Source of the DNA: Adenophora triphylla var. japonica
Lineage: Eukaryota; Streptophyta; Magnoliopsida; Asterales; Campanulaceae
Reading direction: 5' to 3'
DNA length: 64,000 bases
NCBI GenBank assembly: GCA_022495995.1
Contig: JAFEMH010001233.1
Coordinates: forward strand, 427,001-491,000
Shown in pieces: positions 30,629 to 41,018 of the stretch. The position numbers and the translations under genes were made by a program. Every line of letters begins with the position of its first letter. The first letter of the stretch is position 1. The notes under the pieces were generated by a model that saw only the letters and a list, made by a program, of their open reading frames with translations, ran no database searches and was not told where the DNA came from.

Positions 30629-33358
30629 GAGAGAGTATGAGAGACTTACAAGTTACAAATGATATTTTCCAAGTAGCTTATATACTCCCATGCACCATGT
30701 GCCTTGCACATGATAGACATTGTCAATCATCCACATAAGGTGCCAATCACCCCAAACTTAGTGGAGATTCACTGTTCACTTTGTCACATCACTCCATATT
30801 TGACGGTTACACACTGTTCATTATGTCGATTTATTTAAAAATGACGGTTATAGTGGGGTATACACGTGGCAGTCCAATATTCATTCCACATCATCAGTCA
30901 CGTAAGTCGCCAGGCGACAATCCAAGAATAGGCGGCAATCCCCATATTGCCGCCAATCCTATCATTCACTCAGGCAGCATTCTCGCCTGATGCCCTTATC
31001 ATCTTAGAGCCATAATAACCATGGTATACTTCCCGTAATGTCTTACTCTCACTCGCCAGCCTACGTATGTCGCCCCACTTCGAATGTTGCCTTATTACGT
31101 TGGGCCTATTTTTAATACACATTTTATACGTATTTGGCCCACTTGGCCCACTTCGCCCTGATGGGCCTAACTTTACTATTTTAGGCCCAAGTCCATTTTT
31201 CATAATCACATCACTTAGCTAGATAATTGTTTGCTATAACTTTCTCGTTTATGAAATTTGACTGTCATTAGCCATGAAATTCTGCTATTATAATTGTTAC
31301 TAAAGTTCATTTTTCTTTTCCATACTCAGGTTTCCCATTGATTCAAACCAAAATTATTGATTTTTTCCGCATTCAGAGGTCATCTGAATCAAACCAAAAG
31401 CTAGTCGAAGGTACAACCAGACCCAACTTTCTCATTTTTGCTCATTCCCACTTTGCCTTACTTTCCTCCCTTAAAATTTCCAAAATGACCATGTTCCTAT
31501 CACTGGTTTTCCTTTCTAGATAAGCAAAAGAAAAGAAGGCGAACAAGTAGCCTTGGGACGAAAAAGAAGAGGAGAAAGTTGCTACCTTTCAGTCCAAGTG
31601 AAGATCCTAATAGAAGGTTAGAGCAAATGGCATCACTTGCCACAGCATTGACAGCAACCGGAGCTGAGTTTAGTAATGAGCTGACTTATATTCCTGGAAT
31701 GGCCCCTCGATCAGCAAATTGTTCTTCTCTTGAGCAAGGTGGAATGCAGGTATAGAAAAAACAAATACATATATGACTCGTATCTCTTAACAAACAATAT
31801 ATGACTCGTATAACTGTTTGAACAAGTATAATTCATGAGTTTGGCTAGTCAACAATATATTAATCATGCCAGTGAGCTCTAGCTCAAGCAACCTTGCCTC
31901 ATCTCTCCAAAGGAAATGTTGAGGGTTCAATTCCTACCCCAAGATTAATATAAAAAATATTGCCGAGCTAAATAAATACTCCCTCCGACCCATAGCAATA
32001 TGCAAATATTGCCTTGATACAAGAATTAAGAAAGAAAGTTAAAAACGTGATGTGTAGTGAGTGTAGATAGTTGGGTAGGAGATAAAGAAAGTGGGGTAGG
32101 AAATAGTAAGTGGACAATTGTTGTGAATATGACAAGTGGGTCCCATGATTTAAAAAGTAATAAAAGATTTCCATGTTGGGATTTTGCATATTAGGTGTCT
32201 TTTTGCATTTTACTATGGGACGGAGTGAGTATATAAATATATACATAATTAGGACATCGTATTGAAAACTTTCTATGGTCACTCATTTACCTTTTTAATC
32301 AGTTGTTATTCATCAAATCCTTTAGGTCTTAATATTTTTTTTACTAAAACTTAAGGAAAATGTTTTTTTTTTTTGTTTCAGGCTTTATCGAAAGAAGGCA
32401 CGGAAGCCTTGAACTTGTGCAAGAATATGATGACAAAAGGGGAATGGCAACCTCTTATTAGGGGTGTGCATGGTACGGTATGGTACGGTTTTTGGGTAAA
32501 ACCGTACCATACCAAAGAACTTCGGTTTATTATATTTAATACCATACAGTTTCGGTTTTACACGGTTCGGTAATTCGGTAGTTCGGTTTGGTATAACATC
32601 GGTACGGTGTATTTTCGGTTTTTCTTGTGGCATAGAAAGACATAAAAAAAAACTTGACTAAATCAAGTAAATGTACCATATACCATGATATCAATCGATC
32701 AAAATTGATAGCAAAACCAAATCAGCATCACACATAACATCAAAATCAATAACTAATCCAAAATTTAAGTTGCCATCCAAGTATTTTGAAGGAACAAAAA
32801 AAAAGCCAAATGGGTGGCCAAAGAAATTTAATAGTTCTAGCTGTAAAAGAAAATCCCTCATTCTCGATCCATGGTTGTCTTTTATGTCTCTCCCATCATC
32901 AGAATATCACTGGAAGAGAGGAGGAAAAAAAGATAGTAGTTAGCATATTATTATTTTAACAGAGCTCAAACAAGTTTCTGTATATACTTGAATGCAAAAA
33001 TACTATTTCATCCGTCCCAAAATAAATGTTCAAATAAATTCCAAATTTATTTTTGATCATGAATAAATTTGAAAAAAATTGGACATATCAAATAAATTGA
33101 GAGAGAGAGAGAGAGATGCAGAAGCTAATGGAATAGAGAGAGAAGACTCACCGGCGTTGCAAGGCAGACTAGCAACGGCGTTGTTGCTGTAGGTGTGCTA
33201 GGGTTTAGGAATGACTAACGTGAGAAGAGGGTGGGTAGAGGCGTACTGGCGTCTGGCGTAGAGCACAATTTTTATAGGGAGAAGATTTTTATTGAATTTA
33301 ATATTGAGAAAAACAATTACTATAAGTAATTATAAAAGTGTATTTATTCCAAAAAAAG

Positions 33359-33407
<49 letters not shown>

Positions 33408-34188
33408 AAAAACTAGGTATTTTAATAAGAACGGTACGGTACGGTATTTATTTTCGGTATATAAGCCAATTACCGTACCGTATCAAAAGTTCGGTTTTTT
33501 TCAAAAATAAAAACCATATAGGTCATTTTAATCGGTTTTTCGGTATTTTCGGTACGGTATTTTCGGTTCGGCACGATTTTTCGGTATATTCGGTTTTCCT
33601 GCACACCCCTACCTCTTATGGTCGTCTTTGATCCCATTGAAGGGTGTGTTTACTTGTATAAAAAATTTATGCCGTATATGCATTTAGAAAATGCTAAAAA
33701 GCTAAATAACTTGTGCTGGTTTACTTGTTACAGATTCACCGTAGAAGCAGATAAATTTATAAAGGACTGGACAATAATCACCGAATATGTTGGAGATGTT
33801 GATTTCTTGAAAAACCGGGAAAATGATGATGGAGATAGCATGATGACCCTTCTTTCTTCTTCCGATCCTTCAAAGAGCCTTGTGATCTGTCCTGACAAGC
33901 GAAGCAACGTTGCTCGATTCATCAATGGAATCAATAATCACACTCAGTAAGTCCACATTACCACATTCCTTTTTATGATAATAAACTCCGCTTGCATTTT
34001 TTAATTACCTTTTTACCCTTTTGGGCAGGGATGGGAAAAAGAAACAGAATTTGAAGTGTGTGAGATTTGACGTGGAGGGCGAAAGTCGAGTTTTGCTGAT
34101 AGCTAACAGGGATATAGCAAAGGGAGAGAGATTGTATTATGATTACAATGCTTATGAACATGAATACCCTACTGAACATTTTGTATGA
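29369..34188 (+). CDS. ATXR6: ATXR6-type histone H3K27 monomethyltransferase, interrupted in exon 4
   Basis: Exons are 29369-29648, 31330-31410, 31520-31749, 32382-33643 (with a hAT insertion at 32459-33611), 33734-33946 and 34029-34188. With the element and one target copy ignored, the exons total 1065 nt, 354 codons plus TGA. A PHD finger (CEEC...C, residues 41-85) is followed by a canonical PCNA-interacting PIP box, QTKIIDFF (99-106), a basic patch, and a C-terminal SET domain with SRVLLIANRDIAKGERLYYD and ending YEHEYPTEHF. The short N-terminus fits ATXR6 better than ATXR5. ATXR5/6 place H3.1K27me1 at replication forks and restrain heterochromatin over-replication. As the sequence stands, exon 4 runs into a stop inside the insertion near residue 223, so the SET domain would be lost unless the insertion is bypassed. 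Confidence 0.9.
30398..31213 (-). mobile_element. Solo LTR (Tat-type Gypsy) in ATXR6 intron 1
   Basis: It starts TGATGCTACC and ends CACATCA, flanked by perfect 5-bp CTTAG duplications (30393-30397, 31214-31218). Inside, on the minus strand, are CTTACTCACGCCGGAGG and TTCGCCGAAGCC, phrases shared with the Tat LTRs at 47859-48586 and 62151-62816. A (GA)n run at 30597-30625 lies within it. The internal region was lost, presumably by LTR-LTR recombination. Confidence 0.85.
31872..31958 (+). repeat. tRNA-derived SINE-like fragment in ATXR6 intron 3
   Basis: A-box-like GCTCTAGCTCAAGCAAC and B-box-like GGGTTCAATTCC lie about 45 bp apart, as in Pol III promoters of tRNA-related SINEs. There is no clear poly(A) or target duplication. 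It shares GAGCTCTAGCTCAA with the piece at 39024. Confidence 0.5.
31979..32229. mobile_element. Stowaway-like MITE in ATXR6 intron 3
   Basis: The ends CTCCCTCCGACCCATAG and CTATGGGACGGAGTGAG are flanked by TA (31977-31978, 32230-32231). It lies wholly within intron 3 and should be spliced out. Confidence 0.85.
32459..33611. mobile_element. hAT-type element inserted in ATXR6 exon 4, 1153 bp
   Basis: Perfect 12-bp terminal inverted repeats TAGGGGTGTGCA / TGCACACCCCTA lie between perfect 8-bp duplications CCTCTTAT (32451-32458, 33612-33619). Subterminal regions carry many GGTACGGTATGG/CGGTTTTCGG repeats, which probably serve as transposase-binding arrays. There is no transposase frame, so it is non-autonomous. 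The interior has a (TA)n tract at 33361-33403 and, near 33160-33260, G-rich sequence that could be captured host DNA. Intact ends and target copies imply a recent insertion. Confidence 0.9.
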
Positions 34189-34248
34189 AATGATCTTTGA
34201 ACCATCTTTTGTAGCATTAAGTTAACTCAATAGAAAGGTTGTATCCGC

Positions 34249-34503
34249 TATTAAGGATCCTACTGATCCTTCAACATCTCCGCAAGATCCTCCATGAACA
34301 TAGCAAATATTCAGTTATTCTCCTTCCTTATTTACAGGAGATATTATTGTAAATATATTATTTTTGATTAGCTTTAGAGATTAGGAATATCTCTTTATTT
34401 TTGTATTTTGATCATGTATATCTCTAGCCTAAGATAAACATCCAAAGTTGTATATATATTGTACTCAGTTGATCAATGAAATTAAGTTTTCCAATTCCTT
34501 TCA
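34249..34503 (+). repeat. Copia 5' LTR
   Basis: 255 bp, starting TATTAAGGATCC and ending TTCCTTTCA. A TATA-like TTGTATATATATTG lies near its 3' part. It differs from the 3' LTR at three positions. Confidence 0.95.
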
Positions 34504-34515
34504 TGGTATCAGAGC
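34504..34515 (+). other. Copia primer-binding site
   Basis: TGGTATCAGAGC directly abuts the 5' LTR. It is complementary to the 3' end of initiator tRNA-Met. Confidence 0.9.
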
Positions 34516-34578
34516 ATTGCCGGTCACCCTTTCTCCTCCCACCAGCCGCATCTCTTCTCTACTGTCCCTCTCTTCCGC

Positions 34579-35967
34579 ATGGCTGCCCAAAGCTCATCCT
34601 CTGCACTACCCAACCCAGCCGAACCAAACCACCCCATCCTCCTTGTCAACCTTGCAAACTGCAAAACCTTAACACCCCTCACCTACCTTGCGTGGTCTGC
34701 CCAAGTTACCTCAATACTATTTGGCCTTGATCTCCTTCAATTCGTTGATGGAACCCACCCACAACCTCCGGAAACCATAACAGCCGAAGGTAAAGAAACC
34801 CCCAACCCGGCCCTAGTTACTTGGAATAGGCAAGATCGCCTAATCCTTGGTGCACTTCTTGGTACCTTGGATAATACCATTGCCCCATTAGTCTCTCATG
34901 CGACCACATCCAACCAAGCTTGGACCATTCTAAAGAAAACCTATGCCAATCCTTCTCGTGGTCACATCCTTCAACTAAAAGACCACTTAGACTCCATCAC
35001 CAAATCCAATCTCACAATCACTGAATACATGCAAACTGTTAAGTCTTGCATTGACAAACTTGCTCTATTAGGCAAACCCATGGACACGGAAGATGTTATT
35101 GCTAAGGTTCTTAAAGGTTTAGATTATGATGCTTTCAAACCCATCATTGACTCCGTTAGGGCTAGGGACAACCCCATATCCTTTGAAGCCCTTCACGAAA
35201 AGCTTATACACCATGAACTCACCATCAAAAACCAACCCTCCCACACCACGCCTACCTTCCCTGCCTCTGTTCATGCAGCCTTCTCTCACCCCCCACCCTC
35301 TCAGCCTCGGCCAAACCCATCCCAGCCCCTTCTTCCCACCCCTCCTCAATTCCGCAACAACAACTCTGCCCCCTTTAAAGGGAAGTGCCAATACTGTCGC
35401 TTTGTGGGTCATGTCATCTCACAATGCCGACAATTCAAACGTGATTTCCCTATGGTCACTTTCCCTCCGCCTCCCTCCAACCATCGCCCATCCCGCTCCT
35501 CTCAGTCTCAATCCTCGGCCCAAGCTCACACGGCCTCCTCCTCCTCTCGTCAATCTCTCTCCGCTCCTTGGCTTGTGGACAGCGGAGCCACAAATCACAT
35601 CACAAATGATCTCTCTACTCTCTCCCTTCATCACCCCTATGATGGCTCAGACGATGTTATCATTGGAGATGGTTCTTCCCTCCCCATCTCCAACATAGGT
35701 TCTTTCTCTTATACTACTTCTACTTCTTCCTTTTTGTTTAAAAATGTTCTACATGTTCCCTTAATCTCCCGCAATATCTTGTCTGTTTCTCAGTTTTGCA
35801 AGGATAATAATGCCACTATCTCTTTCTCACATTCTTCTTTTTTCATAAAGGAACTCTCGACCAACCGCATTCTCCTCCAAGGAACATGTGATCGTGGTGT
35901 CTACACATGGAATCCTTCCGTCTCTCCTCAAGCTCACACTAGCTCCGCCTCAACTCTCAAGTCTTGA
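34579..35967 (+). pseudogene. Copia gag and protease, ended by one nonsense codon
   Basis: A 462-codon frame from the ATG at 34579. The gag region has YLAWSAQVTSILFGLDLLQF and NQAWTILKKTYA, a zinc knuckle CQYCRFVGHVISQC, and a protease active site WLVDSGATNHIT. The frame ends at TGA (35965-35967), exactly where the GAG-pre-integrase motif WHHRLGHPS expects TGG, and then continues in the same frame as HHRLGHPS. This single G-to-A change separates gag-protease from integrase. Confidence 0.9.
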
Positions 35968-37200
35968 CATCATAGATTAGGCCATCCCTCCCCCCCTATT
36001 GTCTCGTTTTTGAATAATAAATTTTCTTTATCTATTCCTAGTGGTTCGTTTGATTACTGTAATTCTTGCAATATTAATAAAAGTCACAAACTTCCGTTTG
36101 CCATCTCTTCTCTTCACTCTCACGCTCCTCTTGACTTAATTTTTTCGGATGTATGGACATCTCCCGTACACTCCTACGACAATTACAAATATTATGTCGT
36201 CTTCGTTGATCACTTCACAAAATATACTTGGCTCTACCCACTTAAACACAAATCCGACACCTTTTCCACCTTCACTCGGTTTCGCGCCCTAGTTGAAAAA
36301 TTCTTTGCCAAACCCATTCTCCAAGTCTTCTCCGATAATGGTGGAGAATATCTTAAACTCACTCCGTCTCTTCTTAACAATGGCATTTCCCACCTAACTT
36401 CTCCTCCCCATACCCCTGAACACAATGGCTTCGCCGAACGTCGCCATAGACACCTTGTTGAAACCGGTCTCACCTTGCTCTCTCATGCAAACCTTCCCCT
36501 AAAATTTTGGTCTCATGCCCTCACCACCGCAACCTACTTAATAAACCGTATGCCCACTCCCAACCTTCAAAATGACTCTCCGTATCTCCGCCTTTTCAAA
36601 ACTGCCCCCAATTATACCAAACTCCGCTCTTTTGGGTGCCTTTGCTACCCGTGGTTACGCCCCTATGCCCCACACAAACTCGCACCCAAATCTACTCCTT
36701 GCATCTTCATTGGCTACTCCTCTTCCCAAAGTGCTTACCATTGTTTAGACCCAACTTCAAACCCTATATATACCTCTCGCCATGTCAAATTCGTTGAGTC
36801 AGAATTTCCTTATACTACTCTCACATCTTCCTCTCCTACACAGATTATCACTCCAAATGAATGGTGCTCTCTTACAATACCAATTCTCACCACTCCTAAC
36901 CCTTCTCCGCCTGTTGCTAACCCACACCCTCCTTCCTCACCCTCTGCCGTAACCCCTACCACCACAGCAGACCCTCTTCCTAACCCTCCAACCGCTACTG
37001 CAGCCCCTCCAACCCTTCCAGTCACTATTCTCCCACCTCCGCCCACTACTCCTCCACCAATCCCGAACCCGGTCAACACCCGGCCCTCCCTCTTGACACA
37101 ACCTTGCCTAATCGAACCCCAACCCGCCTCCCAACCCGAAGCATTATTACCCGCCCGTCCAACAATATACGAAAACCCGATCCCAAATATGCCTCTCTAG
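35968..37200 (+). pseudogene. Copia integrase
   Basis: It is in the same frame as gag. It has GAG-pre-integrase HHRLGHPS and the zinc-binding CNSCNINKSHK, then the catalytic core with LDLIFSDVWTSPV, FSDNGGEY and HTPEHNGFAERRHRHLVE (D, D, E of the DDE triad). It ends in a Pro-rich linker. The frame closes at 37200; the next linker segment (PDPKYASLATL) is in another frame, so a frameshift lies near 37130. Confidence 0.9.
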
Positions 37201-37254
37201 CTACCCTAACCAATCCTACCTCCCTTCCCACATCCATAAAACAAGCCCTTGCTA

Positions 37255-38299
37255 CCCCATCTGGCATGCCGCGATGCGTGAGGAATATGATGCTCTCATG
37301 CGTAACCATACTTGGACTCTTGTTCCATCTCACGAGGCACCCAACATCATCGGGTGCAAGTGGGTATTTCGTGTCAAATACAATCCTGATAACACCATCT
37401 CCAAATATAAAGCTCGCCTTGTGGCAAAGGGATTTCACCAAAGGCCTGGTCTTGACTACTCTGACACCTTCAGTCCCGTGGTTAAGCCGGTAACCATTCG
37501 TCTCATACTCTTTCTTGCCATTACCCAAGGTTGGTCCCTTCGCCAACTTGATATAAATAATGCTTTTCTACAGGGCAATCTTTCTGAAACAGTTTTCATG
37601 TCCCAACCCCCGGGTTTTCTAAACACCTCCACCTCTTCCTCTGTCTGCAAGCTTTCAAAGGCCATTTATGGCCTTAAACAAGCACCCCGAGCGTGGTACA
37701 CTGAACTAAAATCTTTTCTCATTTCCTTTGGCTTCACCACTTCTCTCTCAGATCCGTCTCTCTTCACCTTCACTACACGCTCGAGTCGTCTCTTTTTGCT
37801 TGTCTATGTCGATGACATTATTGTCACTGGCCCCTCCGACTCTCTTCTTAAATCCTTTATCACAACCCTTGCTTCTCGCTTCTCCCTAAAGGATCTAGGT
37901 CCGCTCTCTTACTTTCTAGGAGTCGAAGTCACACCCAACTCCCAAGGTCTTCTTCTCTCTCAGTCCAAATACATTTCTGATCTTCTAGCTAAACACAATA
38001 TGGACAACTCGAAACCTGCTCCAACCCCCATGAATTCTTACCCTATTCTTTCGGCCCACCCTAGAACTCCAATCTGTAATCCCTCTGACTACCACGCCAT
38101 AGTTGGTAGTTTACAATACTTATCCCTTACCCGTCCAGATATTGCTTACCCAGTCAATAAGCTTGCCCAATTTCTTCACCACCCCCAAGAAAATCATTGG
38201 GCAGCTCTCTCAAACGCCTTTCTTCGATATCTTCACGGTACTACTCACTTGGGTCTTCAACTCTTCAAATTCACCTCCTGTTCTTCACTCTTTTTGTGA
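37255..38299 (+). pseudogene. Copia reverse transcriptase
   Basis: The RT frame begins with WHAAMREEYDAL after a second frame change near 37255. It contains [41 protein letters not shown] and the catalytic YVDDIIVTG, then LGPLSYFLGVE and YHAIVGSLQYLSLTRPDIAY. It stops at 38299, where RNase H should continue. Confidence 0.9.
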
Positions 38300-38763
38300 T
38301 CTTGGAATTGGTAGGTGATAAGGACGATTTTATCTCCGCACTGGTTTTTAGTGTATCTTGGGCGCAACCTCATTTCCTGGTCCTCCAAGAAACAACGGGC
38401 CCTTGCTCGTTCTTCAACGAGGTGAATTTCGCGCTGTGGCGGCTACTACTGGTGAACTTATGTGGGTCCAAAATCTTACGTAGAACTTTCTCTCACCCCC
38501 GCAGCACCACCAGTCATTTTCTCGGACAATCTTGGAGCAGCTAACTACTCAGCAAATCCCATCTTTCACTCACGTATGAAGCACCTTGCCCTTGCTTTTC
38601 ATTTCGTGCGTGAACAAGTTCAACTGGGTAGGCTCCGTGTTCAACACATATCCGGTTACAACCAACTCGCTGATGCTCTCACCAAACCGCTGTCCCGAGT
38701 TCGATTTCTGTCCCTTATTTCCAAGATTGAACTCTATTCCAGTCCGTCCAACTTGAGGGAGCA
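38300..38763 (+). pseudogene. Copia RNase H, frameshifted
   Basis: Recognisable pieces occur in different frames: GDKDDFISA, then LISWSSKKQRALARSST, then FRAVAATTGELMWVQNL, then FSDNLGAANYSANPIFHSRM and GYNQLADALTKPLS. Each join needs a frame change, so no continuous protein is possible. Confidence 0.85.
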
Positions 38764-39018
38764 TATTAAGGATCCTACTGATCCTTCAACATCTCCGCAA
38801 GATCCTCCATGAACATAGCAAATATTCAGTTATTCTCCTTCCTTATTTACAGGAGATATTATTATAAATATATTATTTTTTATTAGCTTTAGAGATTAGG
38901 AATATCTCTTTATTTTTGTATTTTGATCGTGTATATCTCTAGCCTAAGATAAACATCCAAAGTTGTATATATATTGTACTCAGTTGATCAATGAAATTAA
39001 GTTTTCCAATTCCTTTCA
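38764..39018 (+). repeat. Copia 3' LTR
   Basis: 255 bp, starting TATTAAGGATCC and ending TTCCTTTCA, followed by the target copy TCCGC. It could supply a polyadenylation signal to ATXR6 transcripts. Confidence 0.95.
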
Positions 39019-39023
39019 TCCGC

Positions 39024-39146
39024 CAGAGCTCTAGCTCAATTGACATCCGATATCCCTTTCTACACGAGAGGTTATCCACATCTGGATTTACCTGAGTGTC
39101 GAACCAAACCGACACCCCCAATATTCAACCTGGGTATAAAAAAAAA
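39024..39146 (+). repeat. SINE-like element with poly(A)
   Basis: It starts near CAGAGCTCTAGCTCAATTGAC (A-box-like) and ends GGGTATA followed by an A run (39138-39146). It shares GAGCTCTAGCTCAA with the fragment at 31872. The B box is weak. The Copia inserted at its 5' edge. Confidence 0.45.
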
Positions 39147-40314
39147 GTGAGCTCAGTAGTTTTTAACTTGAACTCTTTGAGGTGTTCATGGTGTTATTTT
39201 GGGATCATATGATCTTGGGCTCAAAGTGTTATTGTTTGGGCTCAAAAGCCTATAAATACCACATTTGAGTTCTTTGGACCCAGATTTTTGGCAATGTTGA
39301 AGGTAGATCTAAATTTTGTACAGTGCTGCAGTCACAGGCCCAATGGTCCAATGGGCCCAGTACTTACAATGCTGGTACTCTTAAATAAGCTTCACTTGAG
39401 AACTTAAAAAATAAGAATACTTGCATTCAGATTCTTATAATTGTCAGTATTTTTAAGAAATATGTTTTACTTATTCGTATATTGTTTATATCGATGATAA
39501 AATAACATTGTATTAATAGTGAATGTAATCGCACTAGAAAAATTGTGATATCGAGCCTTTTGGGTCAACGACTCAACGTGTGACAGAATTTCTTAAGTCA
39601 TTTTCTTACTTGAAAAAACTCGATATTTATTTTTGGACATATCAAAATGAAAGCGTGACATTTATCTAGCAATAACATAGGTAAAAACAGATTGAGGTCC
39701 TAATTCACAGGGGCAGGGCAGATCCAACCACTTTTGACGTGGTCACGTCAGATCTCAGAATTTCTCAATTTTTTTTTTCCTAAGTCACCGACTCTAAGCC
39801 CACACGGTTTCAAAACCTGGATGCACGCCTGTTAATTCATCTTTTACTTTAACATTGTTATTAGGATCATTTTTTGAAAGGTTGAATCATCGATGATGGT
39901 GTTGTCGACACACAGTATGTGTGGTGGTGTAAACAATGAAGATTGAAGAAATATCATAAATTAGTACAATCAAAATTGAAGAAAAGGGAAAAAGGTACAG
40001 ATTGTCAGTGCAGAAAATCACTACATAATATGATTTGTGATCAAAGATTGGACCACCCTACCCTTTAACAAACGAGAGCAATAGGGTGGTCCATTTTTAG
40101 CCAGGGAGGTGGTGGTGGTTCAACAAACCAAATTCACAAAAAAGAGCTGTTACTTAATGGGAAACTCTTTTAAAACCATACAACACCCCCACACACACAC
40201 ACACACACAACCACCCCAAAAAAACACAAAACACACTAAGGTACCAAAAAGAAGTCCAGATCATTTAGTTAGTAATGGGGTGTTCTATCTTAACTAGATG
40301 TATCTGGGACCAAT
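39147..40314. other. Intergenic DNA downstream of ATXR6
   Basis: No gene or element ends recognised. There is a short (CA)n tract at 40191-40209 and AT-rich sequence elsewhere. Part of this may be the original ATXR6 downstream region. Confidence 0.4.
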
Positions 40315-40508
40315 GCGGTAGCGTTAGTACGTCATAGAAGTAGGACGGGTCTCGATCTTAATCGATCATTTCGATTTCGACGGTCCATGTTTGGGGATTT
40401 CATTAAGGGTATATTTTAGACATTTAAGCTCGGCTAGTGCATCTCGCCCGTTCAATCGCGAGCATACAACTCGTCCTACTTCTATAATGTACTATTGTAT
40501 TAGTCCCA
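40315..40508. mobile_element. Foldback MITE of unassigned family
   Basis: The left arm starts TGGGACCAATGCGGTAGCG and the right arm, inverted, TGGGACTAATACAATAG. Pairing continues through ATAGAAGTAGGACG, giving arms of about 40 bp. No convincing target duplication, so the superfamily is not assigned. Confidence 0.55.
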
Positions 40509-40796
40509 AATTTACTCGGCTCAAATCATATTAATCGATATTCAATATTTAATGTGGTATTCAGATAAACAATACACAAAGGGAGATGGTGAGGGTTTGG
40601 GGGGATCAGATGTATGACCACAACAACAGTTGTCCCCATTAACACTGCCGTAGATTTGGACCAGACCTGTTGCTGTTGGGTTGGGCACATTGATTTTCTC
40701 AACGATTTTGTTACGTACTTTTATTTGGCTTTAGGTTATTGTTATTGTCCAGCATGTTTATTTTCTTACATAATACTAAAACACTAGTTACCGCTG
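40509..40796. other. Intergenic, AT-rich
   Basis: No gene or element recognised. Confidence 0.4.
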
Positions 40797-41018
40797 TTTT
40801 TTTTTTTTTTTTTTTTTTTTTATAACCCGATTTTGCACTTCGTCATTTGACCAAGCTTCCTGACCACTAACCTGGCCCCTCCGTGCTGACGGAGGTAAAC
40901 CGCGCTCCAGCTACTTCTGTCTGGATTCAAACTCCCCATGCCATGCTGAAATTGTAAGCACATCAATGCTGCTTCATTTACCACTCGGCGGCGGTTGTGC
41001 CCCAGGGGCTTATTTTCA
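40797..41018 (-). repeat. tRNA-derived SINE (minus strand)
   Basis: On the minus strand the A-box-like GCCGAGTGGTAAATG is followed about 60 bp later by a B-box-like GAGTTTGAATCCAG. The copy ends AAAATCGGGTTATA plus a run of 24 A. No clear flanking duplication was found, so the 5' boundary is approximate. Confidence 0.6.

Larger units (their letters stand above)
34249..39018 (+). mobile_element. Young Copia retrotransposon, 4.77 kb
   Basis: Two 255-bp LTRs (34249-34503, 38764-39018) with only three differences seen by eye, and a perfect 5-bp duplication TCCGC (34244-34248, 39019-39023). LTR ends are TA...CA in both copies instead of TG...CA. The tRNA-Met primer site TGGTATCAGAGC follows at 34504-34515, and GAGGGAGCA precedes the 3' LTR. 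The internal order is gag, protease, integrase, RT, RNase H, with one nonsense codon and several frameshifts. The insertion is 60 bp past the ATXR6 stop codon, in its presumed 3' UTR. Confidence 0.95.

Noticed and set aside
33361..33403. (TA)n tract considered as a regulatory site
   Set aside because: Simple microsatellite within the hAT element; no evidence for function.
35119..37546. Minus-strand frames across the Copia gag and integrase
   Set aside because: They are shadows of the sense-coding Copia frames, which carry zinc knuckle, protease and integrase motifs.
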